Part shown: positions 31,154 through 45,300 of the stretch, in pieces
Layout of the letters: each line of letters starts with the position of its first letter
Numbering within the stretch: the first letter of the stretch is position 1
NCBI GenBank assembly: GCA_029964075.1
Contig: CM057149.1
Coordinates: 35,484,900-35,548,899 of the forward strand
DNA length: 64,000 nt
DNA from: Patiria pectinifera
Lineage: Eukaryota; Echinodermata; Asteroidea; Valvatida; Asterinidae
Direction of reading: 5' to 3'
Translations under genes and position numbers: made by a program
Notes under the pieces: model-generated
Database searches by the model: none
Told to the model about the DNA's origin: nothing
What the model saw: the letters and a program-made list of their open reading frames with translations, nothing else

Positions 31154-33818
31154 AATTTGCAGAACAAAAATGATTGACCTAAGCTCGTCTTTTTTTAGTG
31201 TAAAATTTAATTTCAATTTTATTTAAAATTAGATGGCAATTATTCAAACTGTTAACAAACTTTCTCTCACACACAAACAGGTATGTTTATTTCAGCACAG
31301 CATGTTGCAGCAGATAAATAAAATTGCAAAAACCTACACAGCATACCACAAACCATTAACAAATACAAAAAGAGGAAATGTTGAAGTTGAAGACGGAAGT
31401 TTGTGACGTCACAATTTGAATCGCATTCGGCCCTTGCCTACACACCCATGTTTGTTTTACATAACTAGTGTGGACATTCCTTTGTTTTCATGCAGTTAAG
31501 AAAACCCTGTGAAAAAACTCATTTTACTCGAATTAACTCTTTCAACCCAAATAATAGGTTTTCCCGGCCAATTTCCCAAGATGTTCATTCACTTCTGAAA
31601 ATCTGTCCTTCATTTTCGCCTGAATTTGAGAATCGCTCTGAACACGCGTTTTGCTACCAGAGCATTCGATTCCATTTCAGTTCAATCAATTAAGAGATTG
31701 AGCAGCACCTTTCGTTTATGTCCATTCATATTCGTTTACAAGACTTCTTTTTTTGCTTTTAGAGGGCGATTTCAAACATGTACCTTTCTATTTCACTTTT
31801 AGTTTAATGCCATCGGCACCAGATACAATTTAGGGGTTTCTTTTTCATTAACATCAATCAAATTAGCTGTACATGTACCTGAAATCAATTTAGAAAAGGT
31901 ATGCTTGCATAAATTAATGCACCGGTAACGTAATTAGCTGTCTGTTTCTCAAACCAAATGCACGGACAATGAAAACAATTGAACTTCCGTTGAATTGAAA
32001 TGGGAGTAAAGACGTGCATTCAAATTCAGACGAAAAGGAATGACCGATTATCAAAAGTGAATGAACAATTTAGGAAATTGGTCGGGAAAACCTATATTTT
32101 CTATGATTCCCTTTAGTGTTTCTCTTCATTTTGCCAGGGATAAACCTAACCCAAAAATGCCTCTAAACCTGTTTTCCCAGAGAGGGGGAAACACTGTGTG
32201 GACGTGGGCAAGTCCACACAACGTCGCTGCTACCTGGTTTATGTGGACATCTTTTGTCGGAAGTCCACACAGTGAATGTAATGCTTGTACACAAAATGTA
32301 TACATGTATATAACATTCACTGCGCTTCCAATCAACTAAACACAGTGAAGATGGAAGGATTATAACATCATGAAAATCCCATCTTGACTAGAAATATGAC
32401 ACCTGAAAAGAAATTGCAGTCAAAATTGTTTTGAATGCTCATAAATAGTGGATAGACTGAGAATGCACAAATTATTGCACATGTACATGGTTTTCTGTCC
32501 AGTGAAAAAAAAAGGCAAGTTTACAAATTATCATATAATATTCCTTTAGAAGAGTTTTACAACAATTTTATAAAATTCTTAGGAACCATATTGTAAGCCA
32601 AAAAGAAGATACAAGTCGAACGGAGTATAACCATATGTATTTCTCAAGCATTAACCCAATAAGAAATTTGCAAGTAAATTCTGAATAATATTTGATACAC
32701 AGTATCAGAAATTATCCTATTCAAAGAAATAACAAAATAGATATATAGGATATATGCAAGTTTCTTGAAAATATATACATCTCAAAAAATAAAACGGACG
32801 GATTTATGGATTTCATTATTAGAGTCGGGAAGTAAACAGCACCAGACTTCAAAAACTTTAACACACTCTAAAAACCTCACACAGTTAAAAAAACCCAAGT
32901 ATTTCAAAATTACGTAGGTAAAAAGCAAGCTTGCGTAAGTTTACGAAATAATACAGTGAATCGTTTAGAAACTTATGTAACAACCCTTCACTGCATATAA
33001 CCTAATAACCAACATAATTGCTTGGTAAAACCAATGGTAAAATAAAACCCAATCCTCAAACTGCGTAAATCTAAACCGAAAAGGATCTGAAGGCCAAATT
33101 AATCTGATGCTGCAACAGAGTTTGGAATAAATTATTTCGACTGAAGGAAATTAAGACTCGTAGGAAGCCAGAAAGCTTGGTTGTGAACGATTGCTTAACC
33201 ACAAGTAATCCAATAGCTGCAAGAATTTGAAATATTTCAGGGGACGTTTCAAGGAACCTTTGGCTCAGAAGGAGTCCTCGCCAGGTCAAATGAAAGACAG
33301 GCTTTGGGGGGAGGGGACTCTGGCGACAAGCAACCTCAGCAAGGATTCCAGTCTCGCCAAGCCTGTGAAGTACTCCAGGTAAAACAAAAGGCAAAGCGCT
33401 TTCAAGGAACCATGTGGCTATAAAATCGAAAGTATTCCTAGCCAGATGGCCAGAGGGAACCCAAGCACATAAGGGGCAGTGGTCATTACAAACCTTGCCC
33501 GCAAGTATCCAGTAATATCAAGAGCTTTAAGCTTATTAGGAAGAACCAGCTCCATCAAGGACCCCGTGGGCAGATCAAAAGAACTCACAAGAAGTCCAGA
33601 ACTTGAGAAAGCCACTTCTGAAACCATCTGCACCACGAGTGGCCCGATAGCTCCAAGACTGTGAAGAACTTCAGACAATGCAGATGCCAAAACTCTCTCA
33701 AGGAATCTTTGTCTCGCCAGATGCCAACTTTTACAAGGCCACACAGTGGGGCCAGGCAACTAAGACACCAGGCCATAAGAGTTTCACCTACGCCATGAGG
33801 ACTGTTCCTAAACTCCAG
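31154..33818 (-). other. Intergenic gap or 3' UTR of the LRR gene
   Basis: No exon was recognised on either strand. On - an AATAAA signal is at 31286-31291 (TTTATT on +), which could end the LRR transcript and would put the two convergent 3' ends about 130 bp apart. Degenerate direct repeats of about 150 bp containing TTTCAAGGAACC / TCTCAAGGAATC occur at 33150-33420 and 33560-33725. Their frame is broken, so no gene is called. Confidence 0.4.
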
Positions 33819-36366
33819 CTAGCTTGTATTGTTCACAGCTGGTCTGGACCTTTGTTGAAGTGCAGAGAGTCCATCAAGCAGAGGTCTGCGTATAAAAAGA
33901 AAACCAAAATGATTACAGCTAATGAGTAGACTTTAAGAATACCGTAATGTGAATAACAGCTCAAAAACAGTCACATTGTCAAATTCCACACAAAAATGAC
34001 AAAAGACAGCTTTGTTCACAGAACATAATAGCTAGTTGACGGCAGTAGGTTTACCTGTATGGTATTTTGTCGGAGTGGAGCACCCCTACTTGCGAAAGAG
34101 CGCTATCAATTTGTTCCTGAAAATAAACAACATTGAATTTTCCATTTATTATCACAGTCCTAGTAAATTATAATTACATTAAACACTAATCAGATTTATA
34201 AAGCTTGACTAAAGAATAACTGGTTCTTGAAAAATGTAGTTCTTCAAAATATTGATATTTTAAAAGAACAATTTTCTCTTGTAGTCGTGAAGAGTAAATC
34301 ATTAATGGCTCATTGAGGAATTCAGCCATTTTCCATCTTGGGAGAAACTTGACGAATGAAAAATCTGAACTTTAACCATAAACTTTACTGGGTCCTGCTT
34401 TACTGTTAATTCTGCAAATGGTCCTCGATGAATTTATTTGTCCTCTGTTGTCTCAAACAACTGATTCAAACATGGGTTTGAAGAAGTTCTTAAATATACA
34501 GAAAAATCAAAACTTTACCAAGAAATCTGAATCACTCGAGTCAATGCGATCTAGAATCACATAAAAAAATAAATAAAATGTCACTCTTACATTGCTCAAG
34601 TCCAGTCCCGTGTCCAGTAAGACCTTCCGGAGTTCTTGGGCAGTCACCGTGCAGGTTCTCTGCTCATCGACGACAAAGCAGCTGTATAGGATTCTGGCTT
34701 GTTGACCAATGATGAACTGGTCTACCATGGCAACCAGGTGACTGACAGCCTAAGTGGGAGGGGCCAATATTATAATGAGGGTCATCCTATACATTTTGGG
34801 GCCAACTTTTTTAGGTTTCCCTGTTACATCTGACATCTATGATTTTATAAGGTTGTGGCTTAACTAGTCTTTGCAAAACAGCCTCCTTTGTTTAACCATA
34901 TCAGTTTCAATGCTGTAATATACAGGGTCAGTCAAAAAAAAAAAAAATACACCAAAATAAAACAAATATACTTCACATTTAAAAAAATATGCAGCACCAA
35001 AAATACTTATGACTGGTAAGCCAATTTAATAAAATACTCAAAGATCAAAAAATTACTTCAATTGCTTAAAGGGAAGATACAACATTGGTAAACATCACAA
35101 AACGAAATGATCAAATAATCACGAAATACCTCACTAGATTGTTAGGGAATGCCAGTCTAAAGCATCCTGTAAAATTGTGGCTCCTGGTGTGCTGTCATTT
35201 TCAAGAAAAATAGTATTTTTCCAATGCTGGTCGGCTGACCAGCATTGGAGAAAACTGGCTTTTTCAAAAAACTGCTGCTAATTTTTCAAAATTAGTTATC
35301 CCGCGTTTTCTTTGCAATTGATTACACACCTGTGAAGGGGTACAAGCCTGCTAGACTGAAGTTCTCTGACCTTACAGTTTCCTAAAGTCATGATTGCTCC
35401 GTTTCATCTAAAGTGGGGTCAGGGAACCAGACTACAAGAACATGATTGGTTTTCATGGTTTTTCCAGCATCTACAAGCCCAAAACGTGAAACAAGTCATT
35501 TCGACAATATTTGCTATAACATACTAATCCTCCAAATCCATTTATTTCTGAAAATTGCAGCAAAAGCAAATGTTGTACATTCCCTTTAATCCGTTCAAAT
35601 TATATCACCATTTAAAGGAAATGAGCATAAAATCTGTTGTCAAAAAAATGTAACTTCAAGAATTGTCATCACAGTTGTCTTCAAACATCATTGGCGAAAA
35701 AACCTCAGTTTAGAAGTAAAAAAATATTCAACAGTCCTTTTTAAGGCCCGTCTTTAAAAAAAAGTTGATCATATAAATCCTATTGTTAGCTAAAGCAGGG
35801 TTTTAATAAAGATATTGCAAATGACACAGAATACTTGTTTTAACAACTGTAGTACACAATGTATTGTGTACTACAGTTGTTAGCAGTTGTTGAAACAAGT
35901 TTTCTGTGTCATTTTCTTTGTTGTTCCAAACAGTAAGAACACGCAATAAATTGCTTTATTGGACAAAACTGATTTTAGGGTTACTTTGTTCAAATAGTGA
36001 TAAAATTGTAGAACAATTGAAGTAATGTTCTCACTTAAAAGTACTTTAATAAATGGGCTTCAAAGCTATTAATTTTCGTGCTGCATTTTTTTTTATGAAA
36101 TACATTTCTTTGTTTTTTGGGTTCTACATTTTTTTTACTCACCCTGTATGTTTCGTCATTTACTGGATAATCAAATATTTTGTGCTATGTGTCAAATATT
36201 GTGTAAGCCATGTTGTTGATTATACATTACTTTATGTTAATTGTTCTTATGAGGTCCTTACCACGGTCCTTCTATGGCCGCTGTAATCCCTGCTGAGAAT
36301 GTGCAGATTGCACGAATCTTGGGCTTCACGCATCTTCTGATGAACTACTAATGATAAAGTGATTTC
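33819..36366 (-). CDS. LRR gene, C-terminal EF-hand-like exons
   Basis: Exons in transcript order: 36262-36366, 34591-34749, 34055-34116 and 33819-33885. They read EITLSLVVHQKMREAQDSCN, VSHLVAMVDQFIIGQQARI, then FVVDEQRTCTVTAQELRKVL and EQIDSALSQVGVLHSDKIPY. The stretch DEQRTCTVTAQEL resembles a decayed EF-hand loop with following helix, but the acidic calcium ligands are mostly replaced, so calcium binding is doubtful. The exon at 34591 starts after TTAG at 34750-34752, the only acceptor choice that keeps phase. The protein ends PAVNNTS. Confidence 0.72.
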
Positions 36367-39300
36367 CTGTACCAAAAAAAAAAAAAAAGAAATAAAAACC
36401 AAGAAATTGTGTTAATTAAAATAATAACAATTCCAGGGTTTCTAGAAAAATGACCCTTTTTATGAGATTTTAGAATTTCCATATCTATATCTATGAATAG
36501 CTCTGTTTGTCACATACACTGCCTTTGAGTTCTCCGCACTACTTTCTAGACCCTATAAGGGATTGGTACCTGTAGACTTAGGAGTTTCAAGTTGGTGCTG
36601 TACGGGCAGGCCTTGATTACGGCTAGCGCTCCTTCATCACCCATGGGGTTTGCACGGAGCTGGAAACAGAAAACGGAGAAGACAATTATGTCACTGAATA
36701 AGCAATTGGTATTATTCAACTTCTACTGACAGTGTTATAGTAAAACAATTTAAGAAATGTTACTTAACCACTTCGTGCCGGGTTATTTTTTGCCGAAAAT
36801 TTTTGAAATTTTCAAAAGGCAAAATTTCCCAGCCAACTTCTGATATATAGCCAAACGCCACAAATACTGATTCACAAGAGTAATATTCTCCACAGGCTAC
36901 ATGGAGTTTGTGTGTGTACAAAAGACACGAGGAATTAGCATGTTTAGATGTCACTCGGAGGCGAGTCGAGGCAATCTTGACATCTTAATCTGTCAGCCGT
37001 GCCTGTGTAAAAGAACAGCCAGTGCGTGTTATCACAGCCTCCAGTGCGAACTGGTTTTAAAAAAAATGCAAAAAAAAAAAAATTAAAATGTGATTAACTA
37101 ATCTTGAAATTTTGACAGCTTAAAAATATTGTTTAGCAAAAGGAAAAAAAAAGGGATATCGGAGAAAAATGCTGTTTTTGAATGTTCTGCAGGAAATGTT
37201 TGTTTTAATTTGAACTCACTAGTAATGCTTCTAAGGAGGTGTTCTTCTTCAATCCAAGGGCAAGCTTCTTAGCTCCAGGAGTGTTTATGTGATTTGAGCT
37301 GTGGCAGAAAAAAACACCCCATCAGAATGAAATTAAAGAGACCATTTACAAAAGCAAAATTGCATTGACAGTTTTATGGCTACAATATTGCTACATTCAT
37401 TATTGATGAGATGGATGAAAACAAATTGTCTTTTGAAGTGCTGAAATTGGAAAGTTAAAAATTTCTAGTAATTTAGTTTCAATTTGTTCATAAAAAATTC
37501 AGACAGTCAGTGACAAACAAAATTGTTGAAACACCGCAGTTGACAATTTTGTTATGTTTATGCCGAAGCTAAAAATGATATTGCCAATTTTTTTTTTGAG
37601 GGGGAGGGGTGGGGGGGGGGGGAGGGCACCAACATTTTAAAACTGAAATTGGAAATTGTATTACAGGAAATCTTCTGCTTATACTAACCTAATGCTTTAA
37701 CAACATTTTGCTCAAAATTAATATTTTTTTTTCTTGTTTCATGTCTAACCTCAAGTCTAGTACCCTGAGTCCTGTGTTGGCCTTCAATGCTTGTAGGAAT
37801 GCTGTGCAGCCTGGTAGGGTGACACCATTCTGAGATAAATCCAGAACCTCTAGGGCTGTGTTTACCTGGGAAATATGTCATTTTTATTTCAAAATGAAAA
37901 AGGAAAAAAACAGAAGTAAATTTCAGAGCGGTCAAGTTGGGTCAAAAGTTTTCTTGAAAGTTTGTCATCTGTCAAATATGTCCACTACGGACTCTAGTGA
38001 ATCAAAAAGTGCCCCCTCAACACTTATGAACCGAGAATGGGGGGAGATCACATTGAGGGCTTGGACACATTGCCGACAGTGCCTGACACTCATGCAATAA
38101 GGCTACACGTTTTTAGCAGATTTAAATCAAATTAGGTTTTGCCCTTCACCGACGTATAAACACTGTATACTCAGTATGTTACCTCCCGAGTGAAAAGTTG
38201 GAAAAAATCACTCGGATGGGACTCAAACCCACGACCTCCTGCTTTCTAGTGCAGACTACCACTTGACCACCGAGCTAACCGGATTGGTTGGCTGGTTCGA
38301 ATCTGATGTACATATAGCAGCGGGTACTACATAAACTATTCAAGATGGAATTTTTGCGTTGGGGTGAAGTAAATCAAATTAGGTTTCACCCTTCACCGAC
38401 ATAAACACTGTACTAGGTGTAACCGCCCGAGTGAAAGTTAGCAGATTTAGATTAAATCATTTATGCTTACAATTAGCACCAGGGTGTCTCTAGACCTCAA
38501 AAGCGGTATGACAGAGTGAGCACATAGTCCACCTTAAAAAGCACAATCCATTATAGTCTTTATACCATAAATGGCAATTTTGTAGTTTTTACAGCCCCTC
38601 TTTAGGTTTCGTCAAGTTAGAGTCGAGAGTGTTTTTCATCATTCCAAAATGATTTCAGCAACCTAAAGCAGACGTCTCTAAATTTCTAATGATAACATTT
38701 TTTTGTAAATTGTGTAAACTATGTAAAATTAGAAACAACATATTTCTATAGAAAATGTGATTTCCTTGCACATTTTACAGTTGATGCCATGCGAATCAGT
38801 GCGGTTTTGAACTTATTCACAGTACGCCGTGGTGATCACCATCTTTATTTTCGTGTTGCATTTTGTCGTCTTCATCGTTGTGTTACCCTCAAATTTTCGT
38901 AAACTCAAAACTCAAAACTTTGCCATCTATCCACGACTCTCTTGTTGGTTTTAAAGCCCGAGTCCATCATTTGCAGCTATCCAAAAAAGTAACTGGCGTA
39001 ATTATTGTTGAAAAACATACTGGTTGAAAGATAGTAAGGGGAATAAACTCCCTGTGAAATTTTCCTTTCTGGCAAGCTGTCATTTTGAAGAAATCAACGA
39101 AAGAAGGCATTTCCAACGGTGCTTCTTAAGAAGCACCGTAGGAAAATTTAAATTAGTTGTTTGTTTTGTTATTCGGCGCAGCGCGCACAAGCATTGGAAC
39201 GACGCACAGGCGCGCGCGGTTGCTATAATTCGTCGGATCAGTGCGCGACATCGCGTAAAGCTGCAATTCAAAACAATTCGAAACATGATTTAGCAACTTT

Positions 39301-42300
39301 TGATTTTAAATTGAGATCCTAGAATGCTGTTTTTCTCGGAATATGAAGCTGAAGCTGAGCTGAAACTTCATCAAGTAAGTTGTTCAGTATCCTTCATTAG
39401 ATTTTGAACACTTTTGTTGCTTCAAACGAACAAAATGCACTAATTACAAATGATGGACTATAGCTTTAAACATAGCTAACATGTTGGTAAGTTCAAATTG
39501 GATTTTTTCTCTCTAGTATAGGAACAGGGCCCACGGCATATTAAAGTACACAAACGAGGACTTTTAAGCTTCATACTTTTTCCAACATACCTTCAGAGCG
39601 TTCGCGATAGCTATGACACCTTTTCCTCGAACTCCGTTCCATTTCAAGTCCAGATAAATAAGGCCATCATTTGATGCCTGAAACATAAGAGAATGCAAAA
39701 TACTTGAAAACTCAACTGAAATAAATTAGTGAAATTAACTGTAAAACTGGGAAGTTTAGCTAGCATCCCTTGAAGCCACAGTGGGTGAGTAAATTTACAT
39801 AAAATTGAATATACATGACCTTTAAACATTTCCTCAAAACTGTTTTGGATGATAGATTCAGTTTTGATAAAGTATCATAGTGATCAATAGTCAAATCTCA
39901 ATGAGCATGCGATTCACAGAATTTGGCTCAGTGATAAACAAGCACAGCCCATATAGCAAGCTGGATAAGGGGGTGGAGCCAAATTAGCAGAAAAGTAAAT
40001 ATTCATCTAAAAGTAAAATATCTGCATGGCAAAAGCTAAAATGATGATCTTTAAATAAAGGTTGATGTCTTGATGATATACACAATATGAAGCAATTTAA
40101 AAGTGATGTGATGCTTTTATTAAGGGAATAAATGTGTGCTCTGGAGGTTTTTATCACTCTGTTTAAGACCACTTAGAGTCTGGGTGCTGATAATTACCCG
40201 AGCCGGAGGCGAGGTTAATTATCAGCACCCAGACTCTAAGTGGTCTTAAACAGAGTGATAAATACCGACTGAGCACATATTTATTCCCATTCATAAATAC
40301 CTTTTTGGTAAAAAATATAAAATAATTCGTTCAAAAAATACCGATTTGTTCAACAAGTTCACTTCATGCTTTTTGAAACATCCCTCTAGCAAAATAATGG
40401 AGTGTTCAGCTGGCGAGTAAGATGTAAACAGCCCTTTTATGGAGATTGACGCGCGCGTGGCATGTTCTGAACGATGTCGCGCAGAACGCACCTGGCGAGT
40501 TGCGTTTTGAATTTAGAACTATAAAATTCTGACTCGCTGGTAGTGTTGCGCATGCCTACGTGAAGATTGTGAACGTTCAACCAATAGAACGGTAAGAGGC
40601 ACTGGATTTTTAGGGGTCTACATTTTATTGCGACACTGGAAAAGTGTTTAAGACCAGCTAGCCATGTCTTTATCATCCGTTTAAGACCGGCCACGTGACG
40701 GGCTCTCGACCAATAGGAATGGCTAAACTGTCTGAGGTATTTATGAATGAGATGTAAATACCGTTTAGCAAATTTTAATTAGGATCTAACAACTTAGCAA
40801 GATCTCACCTTTGTGACTAAAAGAGTTTCCTGAAGTGTGAACTCTTTTAATGAGAGTGGTTGGAAAGATAAAGTAATGCTGATAATAAAATGCTTATTTT
40901 GAATACACAAACCTTTGAAAGAGGAAGCTGCAAGGGCGGAGCCAAATTAGCATGAAGTTAAATATTCATAACTAGATGGAAACAGCTAAAATAATCGCTT
41001 TTACACTAAAGTAGTTATCTTGAAATCATTAGTTTTCACCAATATGCAACAAATTCACCGTATCATCTGATGATCTCCATATATCAATAAAGAAACAAAG
41101 ATTTGAGAGATAACGCTGACAATATCTGATCAACAGTAAATTAAACACTGTGAAATTGATGACATTACAAATATTTTGCTAACAGCATAGAGCAGTGATC
41201 AATTGCGAACTACTTTTCTAAATTTTGGAATGGGCTGGTGGAATGTCTAAAAGAAATCCTACAGAGATTCAAGGCACTAAAAATTGAAGACAAATCCATT
41301 TAATCTTTTTGTTTCATTTTACATTAAATGCTACAGTATGCTTCCACTATATTTAACAAATTTTCAGATGGATTCCTTATCACACTACAAGTACAGTCAT
41401 TGAAAACAGTTCCCAGTATATGATACCTCGTTTAATTAAAAGAGAAATCTTGCCCCCAAAAAACAGGAAAAAAATAATGAAGATTATTATAAAATGCGTC
41501 TTTTGATTGGACATCATGTATTCACAGATATAGCAAATAAGGACATAATTATGAAAAAAAGGCTCCTTTCAGGGCGGAGCCAAATTAGCATAAAGATAAA
41601 TATTCACATCTGCGTTGCAGTTGCTGAAATAATTGTTTTTACGTAAATGTTGCTATCTTGGCAAGATGAATTTACACCAATGCAGAACAAATTAACAGCA
41701 TTATACTGATGATCCCCATAACAGTAGCTCTTTTTAGGTTGAGTGTAGGCGGTAAAGCTGTATCAAGCCCTGGTACTAATTACACATTATTTTCTGATGT
41801 CAGTTCTTCCACCTTGCTGCAGGTCAAACTCCTCCATCCCCCCTCCCCCTTCCCCCTGTCCCCCAGCCCCTAACTTGGAACAGACTGCAGCGGCCGCGGG
41901 ATGAGCGCATAAGGCCACATGTACATGTACATGTACATGCACACTGCACATATACCTGGCAAAAGCCCACAATAACAAATCTGCATATGGGGGCGGAGCC
42001 AAATTAGCATACAGATAAATATTCACATCTGCATGGAAACAGCTAAAATGATGTTTTTACGCAATGTTGCTATCTTGACTGGATTAGTTTTCACCACTGC
42101 TGAACAAAATTAACAGTATAAAGTGATGATTTGTATAATTCATTAAATAAAGAAGGGTTTTTGAGACATAAGACTGACAATATCAGAGCACAACTGTGAT
42201 AACAAAGTGGAACTGATGAATACTCTTTGTTTTGATGCAAATTAGTCTTCAATTTTATACGAATTATGAGAATTTTTGGATGGGCTGGTGGAAACACTTC

Positions 42301-45300
42301 TAATTGAGTGTACCACATTAAGTCCTAAACAAAGAAATCCTAAAGATATTACAAAAATTTGAGAAGCGATATACAAATGGAGATGAACCAAAACTCTATT
42401 CCAGAGGAAGATCAGACATATTGATATCTTTTTATACAGTGACCCATGAAACATGATGACCTCATTAAATTGGGCTACGTGGCGGGGTGCCCCTAGCATG
42501 CATCAGGCAGGTAGACACATGTGAAGCTAGGGAACTTCTCGTAAGTTGAATATTGTAAAATTCGAGCGGGATTTTCATTGACGAAGGAGAAAATCTTTTT
42601 AAAAAGATGATGAAATGAAGAGATGAATACAGGAAAAAACGAGGTGATCTGCGGATGGCACTTTCTTTCTTTTTCTTTTTTTTTTGCAGTCGTAGATTTA
42701 CAAGACATCACCAGCAAAGAATGCAGGTTTTTACCTCAGGTTGGCATTCACTAAGTAAACCTTGTCCTCCCCCCCCCCCTAACTTTGGACAGACTACTGC
42801 AGGATGAGCGCATGCATGTTTGCACACTGCACATATACCAGGCAAAGTCCACAATAACAAAGCTACACACAGGGGCGGAGTCAAATTAGCATACAGTTAA
42901 ATATTCGCATCTGCACAGTAACAGCTAAAATGATTGTTTTTTTAAAACGTTGCTATCTTGACAAGATTAGTTTTCACCAATGCTGACCGAATTTTAAGTT
43001 AAAATTGATGTTTCTCACCATTTGTTCCACAAAGAAGGTTTATGAGGCTTAACACTGACAATATCAGAGCGTAACTGTGAGAACATTGTGGAACTGATGA
43101 GTAGGCCTATATTATAAATTTTGCCATAATATTATGGAACTAATTCAGGTTTTTCTGAAAAAACCCCAATTTTTAGATGTGCTTGTGGCTTATGTTTCTA
43201 CTTGAGCATGCCACTAAGCCCTGTAATACAAAAATCATGAGGACCAATTAAGGGGTCTCAACCATAGATCCTCCTATATATAGTACCTACGACACTACAG
43301 GATATCCTTAGTCAGAACCAAATGTTCACAGGGTAACCGTTTTGCCGAATCTCAGCTAAATTTGACAGAATTTTTCATTAAAAAAAAACAAGTTTGACAG
43401 AAAACATCGCCATATTTCTAGCAGAATTCTGAAAATTGTTGATCTGACTGAAAAATATGGCAGATTTGAAAAAAATAAATATTGCTGATCGGTTTAAATT
43501 TTTTGGGTTTTTTTTGAGATTCCTGACCTGATCTACTAGAACACAGTAAGTAATTTAGAGCATTGCTAGCCATGCAAGACACATGCAAACATACAAAAAA
43601 AAATATTTTTTTCTTAAAGGAAATTTTATGATTTTATGACATCTCCATGTGAGTATTATGGTTTATAATATTTTGTGTAAAAATTTCTTGCATCTCGCAA
43701 AATTTTGCCATAAGCTTAACTAAAGTTACAGTCAGCCTGTACCTAAAGATCATTATAGAAGATCGGACATTGGGTATCTTTTTGAACAGTGACCAATGAA
43801 ACAGAATGCAGGGTGCCTATTGGGTAGGTAGATCCATGAGGCTACGATCTTCACGTAAATCAGCAAACTACAGGATTTTCATTGAAGAAAGAAAAGATTT
43901 TTCGCTGAATTCAAAAGTGTCTCAGCAACTATCAATAAAAAGAGGGGCACTACTTTTCATGATTCAAATGCCTGAATTGCCTGGAGAGACTGGCGATTTT
44001 GCCTCCTGGTTATATAAACAGTCAGTTTTTTTTAAGCCATGTGTTCAAACGTCATCCATGCACAACGCTAACAGTGCCATGGTGATCCAATCAATGGTTT
44101 TAAATGGGAACTATGTAATTTTTATTCCTGCAATGTCATGAAAAATTCATGTTTATCCATGAGAACGGACAATGACATCAACAGCATTGTTGTTAGTTAC
44201 TCAACTAGTTACAATACATTACAGCATTGTAAAGAACGGTTGTCGTCGAGCTACCACACAGTAGCCTAGTGGATAGCGAGATGAGCTTATGGATACAAAG
44301 ATCCCTGGTTCGAATCCATGTCGTCGCTGCTCATTTTCATCAGCTATTTTTCTTCTCCAAATTTATCACTGAGATAATTATAAAATTAAGGGGAAAATAG
44401 AACGAGAACCTAAGTCTTGTAATGATTCAAAGGAAAAACTGAATTATTCATGACATTGCCCCTAACCCTCCTAGGAAAAAACAATTACACGGGGGGCAGG
44501 GGGGGGGGGGACCCAGTCTAGCACGAGTAGAGTGATGCATCCAAAGATGTCAATGATGCTGCTTTCTCATCATGGACCTTTCTAGGGGCATGTGGCCTAA
44601 TGCACCATCAAGCTACATATTGGGGGCGGAGTTAAATTAGCATAACTTAAATATTCATTTCTGCATGGCTGAATGTGAAATGTTTTGTTTTTACGTAAAA
44701 TGTTGCCATCTTGACAAGATTATTTTTCCTGAGGCTGAACAAAATTAACAGTGTACATTGATGATCCCCATAGCTCATTAAATAAAGAAGGTTTATGAGA
44801 CATAACAATGACAATACAACAAAGCACAACTGTGATAAGAGTGTGGAACTGATGAATATTGTCCAGAATCATTTTCTTCGCTATCTAATCTGTTTAAAGT
44901 CAATTTTTGGAAGGGCTGTTGGAAATACTTCTATTTGAGTACACCACTAAGCCCTTAACAAAGAAATCCAAAAGACAAAGATTCGAGCGGTGAGACAACG
45001 AACACTTAAAATATATTGCTACTTAGCAGGGTGACTGTTTTAGCCAAAATTCAGCTAAATTTGACAGAAATTTTTTCGAAAAAAAAATGACAACCAGAAT
45101 TCTGTTAAATTGGTCATTCTTTTTAAGTTGAGTGTAGGTGTTAAAGCTGTACCAAGCCCAGGTATACATGTTCTTGTTGCACATTATTTTCTGATAAGTC
45201 AATTCTTCCGACTTACTACAGCTCAAACTCCCCCATCCCATATCTCCCACACCCCCTTGTCCCTCCCCCCCTTACTTGGGACAGACTGCAGCGGCCTAAG

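Noticed and set aside
33071..33759. Extra exons of the LRR gene on -
   Set aside because: Two similar hydrophobic frames come from degenerate direct repeats downstream of the TAG stop; the frames are interrupted and lack LRR spacing.
44245..44335. Functional tRNA gene
   Set aside because: A-box and B-box words are present but the acceptor stem does not pair, so a SINE head is more likely.
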